Origin: Chryseobacterium sp. BLS98
Lineage (GTDB): Bacteria; Bacteroidota; Bacteroidia; Flavobacteriales; Weeksellaceae
Assembly (NCBI RefSeq): GCF_001045445.1
Contig: NZ_LFNF01000004.1
Location: forward strand, 1 to 64,000
Reading direction: 5' to 3'
Length of the DNA stretch: 64,000 nt
Part shown: one piece after another, positions 17,771 through 26,470 of the stretch
How the letters are laid out: every line of letters begins with the position of its first letter
Position numbering within the stretch: the first letter of the stretch is position 1
Made by a program: the position numbers and the translations under genes
Notes under the pieces: generated by a model
Database searches by the model: none
The model's input: only the letters and a program-made list of their open reading frames with translations
What the model was told of the DNA's origin: nothing

Positions 17771-18736
17771 TTAATCTTTTAAATTAAGTTCCATTTGAAT
17801 ATTACAACGTTTATAAGGTGTTGGGCGTCCTGTTATTTTAAGAAATCCCATTTTATAATACAGGCTGATTGCTGGTTTCAAAATGGTATTGCTTTCCAGA
17901 TAAATTTTTGATGCTCCCAATTCTCTCGCTGAATTGATAATGGATTGTCCCAGCAACCATCCAATATTCTTTCCCTGTGCTTTTGGAGAAACCGCCATTT
18001 TAGCCATTTCGTAATCGTAATCAGGATCATCCATTTTAATTAATGCACATACCCCAACAACTTCGCGATTGTAAAGCGCTACTTGTATTTTTCCACCTTT
18101 GTTCAATATGTAATCTTCCGGATTATCCAGTGTTTTGTGGTCAGTTTCTTCCATTTCAAAATAATTGGAAATCCATTCTGTATTGAGTGATTTAAATGCT
18201 GCTTGATATTGCGGCTGGTATTCTACAATTGTAACATCTTTGCTTTCACGAATTTTTTTTTGCTCCTGTACCCTTTTCAATAAAGGTTTCTGTTCCAGCA
18301 AAAACTCCCATTCTGCAATAGCCTCCCAAAGGTTATGGGTAGCTTCGGAAATTATACCGTCAATGGCTAGGTCAATATCAGCAGATTGCACTTTTATGAT
18401 CGTTTCTGCAAGGGCTTTTCCTTTTGGTGTCAAACCTGCCACATTTCTCCGTTTATCATGTGATTTCAGATTGTCTTTAACCAATCCCCTTTTTGTCATT
18501 TCCTTAATGATCTTCGTAACGGATGGCTGGGAATGTCCTATTTCAGTAGCAATTTCAGTAATGGTTTTTTCTCCTTCCTCCGACAGAAAGAAGAATACAG
18601 GGAACCATTTAGGTGAAAAATCCTCCACATTGTATAATTTGTAGATTTTTGCTGCATCATCACTGATTTGTGCAGTAAGCAAACGTAGCCTGCTGCCTAA
18701 TGCCACCTTACCTGTTTTTTCAAATATATTTGCCAT
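17771..18736 (-). CDS. MarR-type regulator fused to GNAT acetyltransferase
   Basis: Residues 1-150 form a winged-helix MarR domain (E-K-T-I-T-E-I-A-T-E-I-G-H-S-Q-P-S-V-T-K-I-I-K-E-M as DNA-reading helices and D-K-R-R-N-V-A-G-L-T-P-K-G wing). Residues 165-321 form a GNAT domain with V-V-G-V-C-A-L-I, A-K-M-A-V-S-P-K-A-Q-G-K-N-I-G as the acetyl-CoA site and Y-Y-K-M-G-F. Such fusions are a known family. The protein probably senses through, or acetylates with, its second domain and controls its own operon, since a palindrome sits at its own promoter (18845-18858). Confidence 0.92.
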   Translation of the reverse strand: MANIFEKTGKVALGSRLRLLTAQISDDAAKIYKLYNVEDFSPKWFPVFFFLSEEGEKTITEIATEIGHSQPSVTKIIKEMTKRGLVKDNLKSHDKRRNVAGLTPKGKALAETIIKVQSADIDLAIDGIISEATHNLWEAIAEWEFLLEQKPLLKRVQEQKKIRESKDVTIVEYQPQYQAAFKSLNTEWISNYFEMEETDHKTLDNPEDYILNKGGKIQVALYNREVVGVCALIKMDDPDYDYEMAKMAVSPKAQGKNIGWLLGQSIINSARELGASKIYLESNTILKPAISLYYKMGFLKITGRPTPYKRCNIQMELNLKD

Positions 18737-18844
18737 TTTTAAACTTATATTATTGTGCAGTAGAAATTAATTTATAATTCTGATGTACTTCAAAGGTTTC
18801 TCTTGATATTAATTCTGAAACAGTTATTATTCTATAATCAATTA

Positions 18845-18866
18845 CATAACTGGTTATGCAAATGTA
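18845..18866 (-). promoter_or_regulatory. Promoter -7 box with palindromic operator at the start site of the MarR-GNAT operon
   Basis: On the minus strand TACATTTG (18866-18859) matches TAnnTTTG. Directly downstream lies CATAAC-TG-GTTATG (18845-18858), a 6-bp-arm inverted repeat covering the likely transcription start. A MarR-type repressor binding there would block its own transcription. Confidence 0.55.
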
Positions 18867-19100
18867 TATGATTTACAATTCTACACAAAATATTTTGATA
18901 TTTATTTTTCTTCAGGATAGCAAAAAAATAACTCGATCGGCATTCGGGTGCCTCAATTAAGGTCTAACATCAATGGTAATAAAGCCCTATGTATGGGAAT
19001 GATCAGCCGATTCAGAATTTTGTGGAAGTAAAAACATTTCTGAGTCATATGTAACAGATTATCTAAAAATATTTAAAGATTACTAATATGTTAGAGATGA
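18867..19100. other. AT-rich intergenic sequence, no gene recognised
   Basis: Both strands have only short frames. A less AT-rich stretch at 18935-19030 could be an old coding relic, but I could not assign it. Confidence 0.5.
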
Positions 19101-19110
19101 ATAACAATTA

Positions 19111-19150
19111 TTGTATTATAAATACAACAATATAAAAAATTCTATCTTTG
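19111..19150 (+). promoter_or_regulatory. Relic of the hmp operator and promoter
   Basis: TTGTATT-ATA-AATACAA (19111-19127) followed by TATCTTTG (19143-19150) copies the arrangement at 24695-24740. The operator has lost part of its symmetry compared with the intact copy. Confidence 0.6.
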
Positions 19151-19170
19151 TCTAGAATTTAAACATAACA

Positions 19171-19443
19171 GAAAGACTGAAGAACAGAAATTATCAATTA
19201 GGGAAGCGGTTCCTTTCTTAAGAGAGCATGGTATCCAACTTACAGGATATTTTTACGAAAGAATGTTTTCACACAATCCCGAGTTGAAAAATATTTTCAA
19301 TGTGGAAAATCAGGCTAACGCGAAGCAAAAAAATGTATTGGCTTCAACGGTTTTGGCCTATGCAGAACATATTGAGAACCCAGATTTGTTAATTAACACC
19401 CTAGAGACTATTGGTAACAAACATATAAGCCTTAATATAATCC
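19171..19443 (+). pseudogene. Truncated, start-less copy of flavohemoglobin hmp
   Basis: The sequence closely follows the first about 90 codons of the intact hmp gene at 24763 (E-Q-K-L-S-I-R-E-A-V-P-F-L-R-E-H-G, Y-F-Y-E-R-M-F-S-H-N-P-E-L-K, A-S-T-V-L-A-Y-A-E-H-I-E). The start codon is destroyed (ACAGAAAGACTG in place of the ATG region). Similarity ends abruptly after S-L-N-I, just past the proximal heme histidine region. The reductase part is missing. The promoter relic upstream shows that the copy included regulatory DNA. Confidence 0.85.
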
Positions 19444-19504
19444 TGTGTTTTCATTTCGCAGATGTAAATTAAAATTTATTTTAGATTTTGATTATTAGGT
19501 TTTT

Positions 19505-19570
19505 ATGGAAAAATTAACTCAAATCAAGTTGTCTGATTTAAAATTTGGAGTTTTACTTTTAAAATATAAA
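19505..19570 (+). pseudogene. Possible trace of the nsrR 3' end
   Basis: The short frame encodes K-L-S-D-L-K-F, as in the C-terminal tail of the Rrf2 protein at 25984-26409, and the DNA around it is similar over about 30 bp. Together with the hmp fragment it suggests a whole hmp-nsrR copy that suffered an internal deletion. The match is short, so the call is tentative. Confidence 0.35.
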
Positions 19571-19572
19571 TA

Positions 19573-19773
19573 ATGATTAGGTTAGTATTAAAAAATTTGC
19601 TTATTACAGGAATTATTACTTTTACGCTTGCCATTGTAAATAATGATAATATTGTTATGCTGATTTGGCTTCGTTCATGGATGGTAGCATTAACAATTTC
19701 TTTATTCTTCAATGTTGTAGTATTTTCTAATTCTAAAAATAGAATAATTGGTTATAAGAATAATAAGCAATAA
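19573..19773 (+). CDS. Small two-helix membrane protein, DUF2798-like
   Basis: The 66-residue protein has two hydrophobic segments (about residues 5-23 and 29-52) separated by a short loop with W-L-R-S-W. The R-S-W motif opening the second helix resembles DUF2798 proteins of about 70 residues, but this is a weak recognition. It stands alone between the hmp relic and a long non-coding stretch. Function is unknown. Confidence 0.45.
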   Translation: MIRLVLKNLLITGIITFTLAIVNNDNIVMLIWLRSWMVALTISLFFNVVVFSNSKNRIIGYKNNKQ

Positions 19774-20201
19774 ATAACACTATTCTGTTTTCTATCTGAT
19801 TATTTGGTTAGAATCTTAATGAATCACTCGATTTATTACCACTTTGAAATTTAATCAATTGATGACTAAGGTGTTTTTACAAAAAAATATTCTCTTCTCT
19901 AGATTTAGTTACATTATTTTAAATATTTGATTTACAGTTATATATAGAATTGAGTAGATGCGAGTATCTCTAAGAGTAGAGGTGGGAGATCTTTTTTTAT
20001 GTCTGAAGAAATTTATCGTTTAATATTGCACCGTCTTGGGAATTTATGACATATTATTTAATTTCTAAGCCATCATACACAAATGTCTTCATATAATGCT
20101 GGGGAATTTCCCCAGCATCTTAAGAGGAAATAATTGAGGATGACAGCATAAAGGTTAATCAACAATAATTTATTCTAAATATAACCAGTTAACATAAACA
20201 A
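19774..20201. other. Intergenic region with a prominent hairpin at 20096-20118
   Basis: ATGCTGGGG (20096-20104) pairs with CCCCAGCAT (20110-20118) around AATTT. It has no T-run behind it and is G/C-rich for this region. A weaker 5-bp stem followed by seven T (19966-19997) may terminate the small membrane-protein gene. No other gene is seen. Confidence 0.5.
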
Positions 20202-21110
20202 ATGAAAAAAATTAATTTAATTACAATTCTGTTCGGAACTTTTATTTTTGGTCAGGTAGGGGTGAATACTCCTAATCCACAGGGCATTTTTCATGTAGAT
20301 GGTGCTAAAGATAACTTTGCATCAGGTGCACCTTCAGCTGTTCAACAAGCTAATGATTTTATTGTAATGCCTAATGGAAACGTCGGTATAGGAACTGTTG
20401 CTCCAAATGCTTATGCCAAATTAGATATTACAGCTGCTGAAAAGGGTATTCTTGTACCGAGGGTCAATCTGCAAAACATTACATATGATCTGAATGCTGA
20501 TGGGGACAACATTGTTTCTAACCAGCCAGCGGGCCTTCTGGTCTATAATAACGGATCAGATCTTGAATCTGGATATTATTTCTGGAACGGATCTGAATGG
20601 AGATTATTTTCTAATGTAAGTGGAAACAATGGAAGTATTACATCATATTCACAGGTAAATTTTGAACATTATGCATCTTCGGGGACAGGCGCCGGACCAA
20701 ATGGAGGATTAGCTACTATACTACCTGGAGCGGTTAATATTGCTAGAGTTAAAAGACTGCTGCCATCTGTATTTAGGATTGATTTTTTAGTACCTTTTAT
20801 AGATAATAATTATATTGTTTCTGGTGCTTTGTGGGAGCCAAGAGCTTGGAATTTGGATAATGCCCAGCCGTTTTTATATGCCCCTAATCTTGTGAGTCAA
20901 AGTGGTGCTGCTTTGGCATCTGCAATAGCAAATGATACTGATGTAAATCCTACAACTCCTACCAACCCAGCATATCATCTTGCTCCAAGACAGGCTGTAC
21001 AAAAAGAAGGATTCGATGTCTGGGTAGTAAAATATCCAACTCATTTTTATATTGTAGAAGGTGTCGGAGCATTTCCTCTCGCTGGTGCCGCCTTGAGCAT
21101 TACCAGATAA
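20202..21110 (+). CDS. Secreted protein with QVGVNTPNP-type N-terminus
   Basis: The 302-residue exported protein has a signal peptide ending at F-I-F-G. The mature N-terminus reads Q-V-G-V-N-T-P-N-P-Q-G-I-F-H-V-D-G, followed by N-G-N-V-G-I-G-T-V-A-P and A-K-L-D-I-T. These G-I-G-T/x-P/K-L-D-V units occur in bacterial surface proteins and phage tail-fibre-like proteins and probably form a beta-helical stalk. The region after residue 145 is unrecognised and without cysteine. No T9SS tail is visible. It belongs to the same secreted family as the genes at 23137 and 27261 by its N-terminus only. Confidence 0.72.
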   Translation: MKKINLITILFGTFIFGQVGVNTPNPQGIFHVDGAKDNFASGAPSAVQQANDFIVMPNGNVGIGTVAPNAYAKLDITAAEKGILVPRVNLQNITYDLNADGDNIVSNQPAGLLVYNNGSDLESGYYFWNGSEWRLFSNVSGNNGSITSYSQVNFEHYASSGTGAGPNGGLATILPGAVNIARVKRLLPSVFRIDFLVPFIDNNYIVSGALWEPRAWNLDNAQPFLYAPNLVSQSGAALASAIANDTDVNPTTPTNPAYHLAPRQAVQKEGFDVWVVKYPTHFYIVEGVGAFPLAGAALSITR

Positions 21111-21676
21111 AGAAGATTGACCAAAATTTAGCAATGATGCATCTTAGTATATTTGTCTAGCCAAGTTTTATCTTTAATAATCTATTTTTTAGAACTATTC
21201 TCATATAAAGGTTCTGAAACAACGGCAATTATTTAGATATCAAATATTTGAATATTTTTAAAAGCCAATTGATGGCATGCATGCTGATGGAATAATAATG
21301 ATAATAATAAGCCGTTTTCCTGCCTATCAATTTAATTTTTAACTCATGCTTAATATATAAGTTCGATTATAAAACAGGAGTTATTATTTCCGAATTTATA
21401 ACTTGTACTGTTTGTATAGTTTTAAAAATAATTATATTATTAATTACAAACAATCATCATCACTTTCATGGAAAAATTTGAAAAAGAATTTTTCCTTTAA
21501 TGAAAATCATTGTTCCTATAATATAGTAAAGAATTTTCATAAAAACAGAATTAAAAGTCAGTTGGCAAAATATTTTAATTGAAGTGGATATATGGTGTCA
21601 AAGTAGAAAAATAAGTTTTAGTTTAGATTTATTGTAATTCAAAATAAGTTAGGGTAGATTAATCATTGTATTTATA
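21111..21676. other. AT-rich intergenic region
   Basis: No frame of coding character on either strand. GCATGCATGC at 21275-21284 is a short palindrome of unknown meaning. The promoter of the following regulator gene should lie near the end of the region, but no clear -7 box was found. Confidence 0.5.
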
Positions 21677-22612
21677 ATGTTAAGATATATTTCTTTTTAC
21701 ATATCAGAGAAAAGACAATTGGCAAAAAATGAAATAGAATATGAGAAAAGTATTTTGTTTGATATCTATACTCTTGTTCTTGTGTTTATTTTAGGTTGTA
21801 ATTTTTTATTAAATTTTTTTTTTCTTGAACAGCCCGTTTATGCCATAGCTTTTTTGGGAATGGGGCTGTTCATGTTGTGTACGATCTTATGGCCCGATAG
21901 AATACGGTTCAACAAAAACTTATTGATGCTGCTTTTTATATTCTTGGGCCTGATTATTTTCTATTGTGACATTATAAGTGGAAAAGATGTTATGAACTAT
22001 TTAAGTTATATATCATTAACTGTAGCAATAGTATTTTTTTTTGAATACGGTAAAGACCGATATATAATTTTGTTGCTTGTCGGCATTTATATAACATTCT
22101 TTTTAATAAATATTATTACAGATTATTCTCTGTTGTCTTCCTTTCATCAGAATCTATCACCAGTAAAGGAATGGTATATAAGGGTATACAAAGTAATGGA
22201 GATTACTTTCTGTACTTTCGTTGGTATGTATTTTATCCACAGAAAGGAAAAAATGATCATTAAATATTATGTAGAAAAAGAAAGATTGAAAGATTTTATA
22301 AGCAAAACCGATAAAATAAATTTTTCTGACGGATTATATGAACTAGCGATGAGCAAAAACTCATTATTTATAACCTATTTTAAATCTCAATTTCCGGAGT
22401 ATTTTGAAAAGATCTTAGAAGCCTGTCCGAATCTTATTTCGTCAGAATTGGAAATATGTGCATTGCTAAAATTAAATTTAAGCACCAAGGAAATAGCATT
22501 GGCAACTAATACTACAGTGCGTGCTGTAGAGAATAAAAAGTTCAGGATACGCAGGAAATTTAACCTATCTTCTGAAACAGATCTCAATTTGTATATGATA
22601 AACTCATTTTAA
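21677..22612 (+). CDS. Membrane-anchored LuxR-type HTH regulator
   Basis: The 311-residue protein has six hydrophobic helices between about residues 25 and 190. A cytoplasmic linker and a C-terminal HTH follow (E-L-E-I-C-A-L-L-K-L-N-L-S-T-K-E-I-A-L-A, then T-V-R-A-V-E-N-K-K-F-R-I-R-R-K-F). The pattern of S-T-K-E-I-A and V-E-N/R-I-R-R is that of LuxR/GerE-like winged HTH of Bacteroidota. It probably senses a membrane or extracellular signal and may control the flanking secreted-protein genes, which is inferred from position. No receiver or kinase domain is present. Confidence 0.78.
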   Translation: MLRYISFYISEKRQLAKNEIEYEKSILFDIYTLVLVFILGCNFLLNFFFLEQPVYAIAFLGMGLFMLCTILWPDRIRFNKNLLMLLFIFLGLIIFYCDIISGKDVMNYLSYISLTVAIVFFFEYGKDRYIILLLVGIYITFFLINIITDYSLLSSFHQNLSPVKEWYIRVYKVMEITFCTFVGMYFIHRKEKMIIKYYVEKERLKDFISKTDKINFSDGLYELAMSKNSLFITYFKSQFPEYFEKILEACPNLISSELEICALLKLNLSTKEIALATNTTVRAVENKKFRIRRKFNLSSETDLNLYMINSF

Positions 22613-23136
22613 AAATATGATTTTCAGATATATAATAAAGTAATTAGATGTAAGCAGACTGCTGCCGGTTGAAACTGCATCATATGGACAAGAACTCTAA
22701 AGCCTTCAAATAAAAATGTCTTTGTACAGAATATATTAGATTTAAACCATCCGGCCGCAGATTTCATATTCAAAGCCTCTTTTCATCAAACGGTTGATAT
22801 ATCATCCTGAAATGATTAAAACAGTGTGTATTGGCTCCGACTAAGCAAAAGTATTAGACTATTTACCCATATAGCCTCTTTAAAAGATATTGCTAAAAAT
22901 ATTGCCTTAAACAAGATTGCAGTATTTCATTTTCATAATAAAAGTCAGTTTGATTTTGATAAATTGGTAACTAAAATCTTTTTCATAAAATTGATTTGGT
23001 GGTGCAATCGTACGTAAAATTCTCAAGTATAGGATATAGATTTTATTCTACAGTAAATAACCAGTGAATTTTTGAATTTATAAAGAGTACTTTAAATCAG
23101 AATAAAAACACAAAAAACATTTTCAAAAAATAAAAT
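22613..23136. other. Intergenic region, possible degenerate coding relic
   Basis: A 63-codon frame at 22826-23017 has plausible amino-acid composition but no recognised family and no clear start. Homology with the region before 27261 begins near 23092 (TTAAATCAGAATAAA) and marks the edge of the duplicated locus. Confidence 0.45.
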
Positions 23137-24138
23137 ATGATGAACAAAAAATTTAGTCTTGCAGTTTCCCTTTTTCTTGGTGTAATTGTGTGGGGACAGG
23201 TGGGGATCAATACACCTGATCCTACAGAAATCCTAGATGTTAATGGTATAGAAAGAGTAAGAGAGCTTCCTAAACATGAAGCTGTAAATGCCATATTTAC
23301 AAAACCGGACGGTACGAGATCCAATGCTAAAGACCAGACTTTTATAGCTACAAAAACAGTCGTTGCTGATGCCAATGGCATATTAGGCTATGTAGACGGT
23401 ATATCTGGGAATGGCGGAACAAATATCAAAAAAAGAGTTACAATAGGTTACTGGGCAGGGTTATGGGACGGTAATTATTATGCACTAGGAGGTACAGGTT
23501 TTCCCACATTCAACGCTCAACTGCAAAACAGATTAAATTACGGACCTTACGGAATTTACAATAAAATTGATGGTATTGATTTTTTACAATTTGAAACAGA
23601 GCAGCTGAATAATTACACAGCAGCTCAACTGAAGGGAATGGTAGATGTTTTCTGTATTGGCTTGCAGGCTGGAGTGGATCTGGACGCTGTAGCAGTTACA
23701 AAAATTAAGGATTTTGTAGATCTTGGCGGGGTAGCCATTATCGTTTTAGATTCAGGAAGAAATACACCAGCTCTTCAAGGCTTTGGCGGGACAGGAAGTG
23801 TTTCGAACGGGACCGGAGTTTCTTATTCGATTGCAGGAACCGCAGGATCTACCGGTGTTTTTGGAAACGTAACGGGGAATACGGCTATTACGGGGGCACA
23901 GACAGCCAGTCGCGTAGCAGTCTCCCAACTAGGTCCAGGGTCACAGTTGTTAGCAACTGAAGGCGGTACTGCTACACCTTATGCTGGTATCTGGGTTACA
24001 GGAAATAATGGAAGGGTAATTTTCTTTTGGGATGAAGGGGTTTTCAGAAATTCAAGCATTACAACTACTTATATAGATACTAATCAGGAAAAGTACCTTC
24101 ATAATATCATGGCTTACGCATTGGACAAGCTAAATTAA
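23137..24138 (+). CDS. Secreted QVGINTPDP protein with ThuA/GATase-like C-terminal part
   Basis: The 333-residue exported protein has a signal peptide ending at V-W-G and a mature N-terminus Q-V-G-I-N-T-P-D-P-T-E-I-L-D-V-N-G. A conserved block follows up to about residue 95 (E-A-V-N-A-I-F-T-K-P-D-G-T-R-S-N, A-N-G-I-L-G-Y-V). The second part has alternating strands and helices (V-D-V-F-C-I-G-L-Q, F-V-D-L-G-G-V-A-I-I-V-L-D, G-R-V-I-F-F-W-D-E-G-V-F) that look like the flavodoxin-like fold of DUF4350/ThuA-type domains. The N-terminal block is shared with the 27261 protein, whose C-terminus differs. A strong terminator follows. Confidence 0.72.
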   Translation: MMNKKFSLAVSLFLGVIVWGQVGINTPDPTEILDVNGIERVRELPKHEAVNAIFTKPDGTRSNAKDQTFIATKTVVADANGILGYVDGISGNGGTNIKKRVTIGYWAGLWDGNYYALGGTGFPTFNAQLQNRLNYGPYGIYNKIDGIDFLQFETEQLNNYTAAQLKGMVDVFCIGLQAGVDLDAVAVTKIKDFVDLGGVAIIVLDSGRNTPALQGFGGTGSVSNGTGVSYSIAGTAGSTGVFGNVTGNTAITGAQTASRVAVSQLGPGSQLLATEGGTATPYAGIWVTGNNGRVIFFWDEGVFRNSSITTTYIDTNQEKYLHNIMAYALDKLN

Positions 24139-24227
24139 TAATATGCACACAGGAAATAATAGTAAATAAGATGATTGCTATTAGTTTCATTTAAAAACAT
24201 AAATTCTATCTTCTATTATCTCTTTCA

Positions 24228-24258
24228 CTATAATCTTCCCACAAACGGAAGATTATAG
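24228..24258 (+). terminator. Intrinsic terminator after the 23137 gene
   Basis: A perfect 12-bp stem (CTATAATCTTCC with GGAAGATTATAG) closes CACAAAC and is followed by TTTTTT. Confidence 0.88.
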
Positions 24259-24694
24259 TTTTTTATAGGAAAAGCCTTTGGTAGTGTTTGATAATACCGT
24301 TTTTAAATTATGGGTCACTTAAATCCTTACTCAATAAAAAATAATTTCAATACATCAAGTTTGTTTAATTTTACTGTCCAAAAAAGATCTAGGTAGTATA
24401 ATAGATTTGAATGTACCGAATTATATGTATAAGAAAACTATTAAGCTTTAAATGGCAAGCCTGAAAATCAGCATTATTTCCTGATTTTTATAGTGTGTGT
24501 ATTCAAGTATAAGCACCTAAATAGATTTATTTTCTTATTATTTTTTTGTGATTCTTTACCTTCTAGAGTAACAATTACAATAATTACATTTCTCGATTAC
24601 AGAGCAGATTCCGAAAAAGAAACGTGTTGAAGTGATTCCATGTTCGGTGGAATGGCATCAAATGTAAATTTTACATTGATATAAATCATAATTA

Positions 24695-24740
24695 ATTGTT
24701 GTATTTTAAATACAACAATATGAGAAAATATCTATCTTTG
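24695..24740 (+). promoter_or_regulatory. Palindromic NsrR-type operator and -7 box of hmp-nsrR
   Basis: Positions 24695-24719 are a perfect inverted repeat with 12-bp arms (ATTGTTGTATTT and complement) around one base. TATCTTTG (24733-24740) is a TAnnTTTG box 13 bp later, so the palindrome covers the -33 region. The core TTGTATTTTAAATACAA resembles known NsrR sites built on ATTTTAAAT-type centres. Repression by the Rrf2 protein of the same operon is inferred. Confidence 0.75.
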
Positions 24741-24762
24741 TTTAGAATTTAAACACAATAAA

Positions 24763-25968
24763 ATGACTTACGAACAGAAATTATCAATTAGGGAAACGGT
24801 TCCCTTCCTAAGAGAGCATGGTACCCAACTTACAGGATATTTTTACGAAAGAATGTTTTCCCATAATCCTGAGTTGAAAAACATTTTCAATATGGGAAAT
24901 CAAGCGAACGGAAAACAAAAAAATGCATTGGCTTCAACGGTTTTGGCTTATGCCGAACATATTGAAGCCCCGGAAGTATTGACAGAGGTCTTAAAGAGTA
25001 TTGGAAATAAGCACACAAGCCTTAATATAGCTCCGGAGCAATATGATATTGTGGGATCTCATTTATTATCTTCAATAAAAGAAGTATTGAAGGAAAAAGC
25101 AACAGACTCCATCATCGAAGCATGGGCTCAGGCATACACTGAACTTGCGGCTATTATGATTTCCATAGAAGAAAAGATGTATCAGAAGAATGCAGAGAAA
25201 AAAGGTGGATGGAAAGGCTGGAGAACATTTATGATTGCAAATATTGTCGAGGAAAGCAAGACTGTAAAATCATTTTATCTGGTTCCTAAAGATGGAGGAG
25301 CCATTGCAGAATATCTTCCGGGACAATATATTTCAGTGAAAATGTTTGTTCCCTCTTTAGGCCATGAACAGCCAAGACAGTATAGTCTTTCTTCAACATA
25401 TATGCCCAGTCATTATAGGATATCTGTAAAAAAAGAACAGGGAAACGCTAAAACCCCGGATGGTTTGGTTTCAAATTGTCTGCATGAAAAAAAAATAGGA
25501 GATGAAATCTCGGTAAGCGTACCGGCGGGATCTTTTTTTGCAAATATTCTACCGGAAGATTCTCTTGTTCTGATCAGTGGAGGAGTAGGCCTGACTCCTT
25601 TAATGAGCATTCTGGAAACAAGCAAAGCCCTGGATAAGAAAAATAAAGTCATTTGGATCCATGGCTGTAAAAATGAAGATTTACATGCTTTTAAGTCGAA
25701 AGTGGAAATTCTGGAGCATAATAACGATTGGTTAACATCTTTTGTCTTTTATGAAGACGGAATAACAGAAAACAGCTCTGTAAAGAAAGGAAGAGTTGAT
25801 TTATCGGTGCTTAAAGATAAAATTCTTATTTCCAAAGCAAAATACTATATTTGTGGACCTGAACCGTTTATAAAAGCACATTATCATTCTTTGATCACTT
25901 TCGGGGTCAGTAAAGAAAGTATTTTTTACGAAGAATTCGGACCGCAGCTATTGCAGATCAAAGAATAA
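24763..25968 (+). CDS. hmp: Flavohemoglobin, nitric oxide dioxygenase
   Basis: The 401-residue protein oxidises NO to nitrate with O2 and NAD(P)H. The globin domain (1-140) has the distal Tyr28 in Y-F-Y-E-R and proximal His84 in N-K-H-T-S-L-N-I. The FAD domain (about 152-260) has R-Q-Y-S-L-S-S-T. The NAD domain (265-401) has I-S-G-G-V-G-L-T-P-L-M-S and Y-I-C-G-P-E-P-F. Length equals the family's usual about 395-405. It is followed after 15 bp by an Rrf2/NsrR gene and preceded by a palindromic operator, so expression is probably induced by NO. A broken copy of its first part lies at 19171. Confidence 0.97.
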   Translation: MTYEQKLSIRETVPFLREHGTQLTGYFYERMFSHNPELKNIFNMGNQANGKQKNALASTVLAYAEHIEAPEVLTEVLKSIGNKHTSLNIAPEQYDIVGSHLLSSIKEVLKEKATDSIIEAWAQAYTELAAIMISIEEKMYQKNAEKKGGWKGWRTFMIANIVEESKTVKSFYLVPKDGGAIAEYLPGQYISVKMFVPSLGHEQPRQYSLSSTYMPSHYRISVKKEQGNAKTPDGLVSNCLHEKKIGDEISVSVPAGSFFANILPEDSLVLISGGVGLTPLMSILETSKALDKKNKVIWIHGCKNEDLHAFKSKVEILEHNNDWLTSFVFYEDGITENSSVKKGRVDLSVLKDKILISKAKYYICGPEPFIKAHYHSLITFGVSKESIFYEEFGPQLLQIKE

Positions 25969-25983
25969 AAAGACTTGAAAGTA

Positions 25984-26409
25984 ATGAAACTTAACCATTT
26001 TACTGATTTCAGTATGCGTGTTCTAATGTATCTGAATCAAAAGAATAATACAGATTCCAGCTCGTTGGATGAGCTCTCGGAGCGTTTTAGAATATCAAGA
26101 AATCATTTGGTAAAAATAGTACAGTTTCTATCCAATAATAACCTTGTTTCTACAAAAAGAGGGAAAAACGGGGGGATCCATATTTCAGAAAAAGCATTAA
26201 AAATGGGATTAGGAGATCTGATCAATATGCTAGAGCAAGAAGAGTTCCCCATGATAAACTGCCATTCAAAACCATGTGTATTTATTTCTCACAGCTGTAG
26301 GCTGAAATCTCTATTAGATGTAGCTTATCAGGCTTTTATAGACAGTCTGAATAAAAATAAGCTGTCTGATCTGAAATTTGAAAGCTGGAATGCCATTTTC
26401 AGCAGTTGA
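25984..26409 (+). CDS. nsrR: Rrf2-family NO-sensing repressor, NsrR-like
   Basis: The 141-residue winged-helix regulator starts M-K-L-N-H-F-T-D-F-S-M-R-V-L-M-Y-L, the typical Rrf2/NsrR opening, and has F-R-I-S-R-N-H-L-V-K-I-V-Q-F-L as recognition helix. Three cysteines at 93, 98 and 105 form the iron-sulfur cluster motif of NsrR (C-x4-C-x6-C). The ATG at 25984 gives this start; a TTG nine bases upstream was rejected. Operon position behind hmp is the classical NsrR arrangement. NO damage to the cluster should lift repression at the 24695 palindrome. Confidence 0.9.
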   Translation: MKLNHFTDFSMRVLMYLNQKNNTDSSSLDELSERFRISRNHLVKIVQFLSNNNLVSTKRGKNGGIHISEKALKMGLGDLINMLEQEEFPMINCHSKPCVFISHSCRLKSLLDVAYQAFIDSLNKNKLSDLKFESWNAIFSS

Positions 26410-26436
26410 TTTTTAGAAAATTATTCATTTCAAATA

Positions 26437-26470
26437 AAAATTGCCTTTAGAATAATCTAGAGGCAATTTT
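26437..26470 (+). terminator. Intrinsic terminator of hmp-nsrR
   Basis: A 15-bp stem (AAAATTGCCTTTAGA with TCTAGAGGCAATTTT, one G-U pair) closes an ATAA loop and continues into TTTTTG. Confidence 0.88.

Noticed and set aside
19263..19472. A 69-residue globin as a functional gene
   Set aside because: It is an internal frame of the broken hmp copy, without the original start, without the reductase, and cut just after the proximal histidine.
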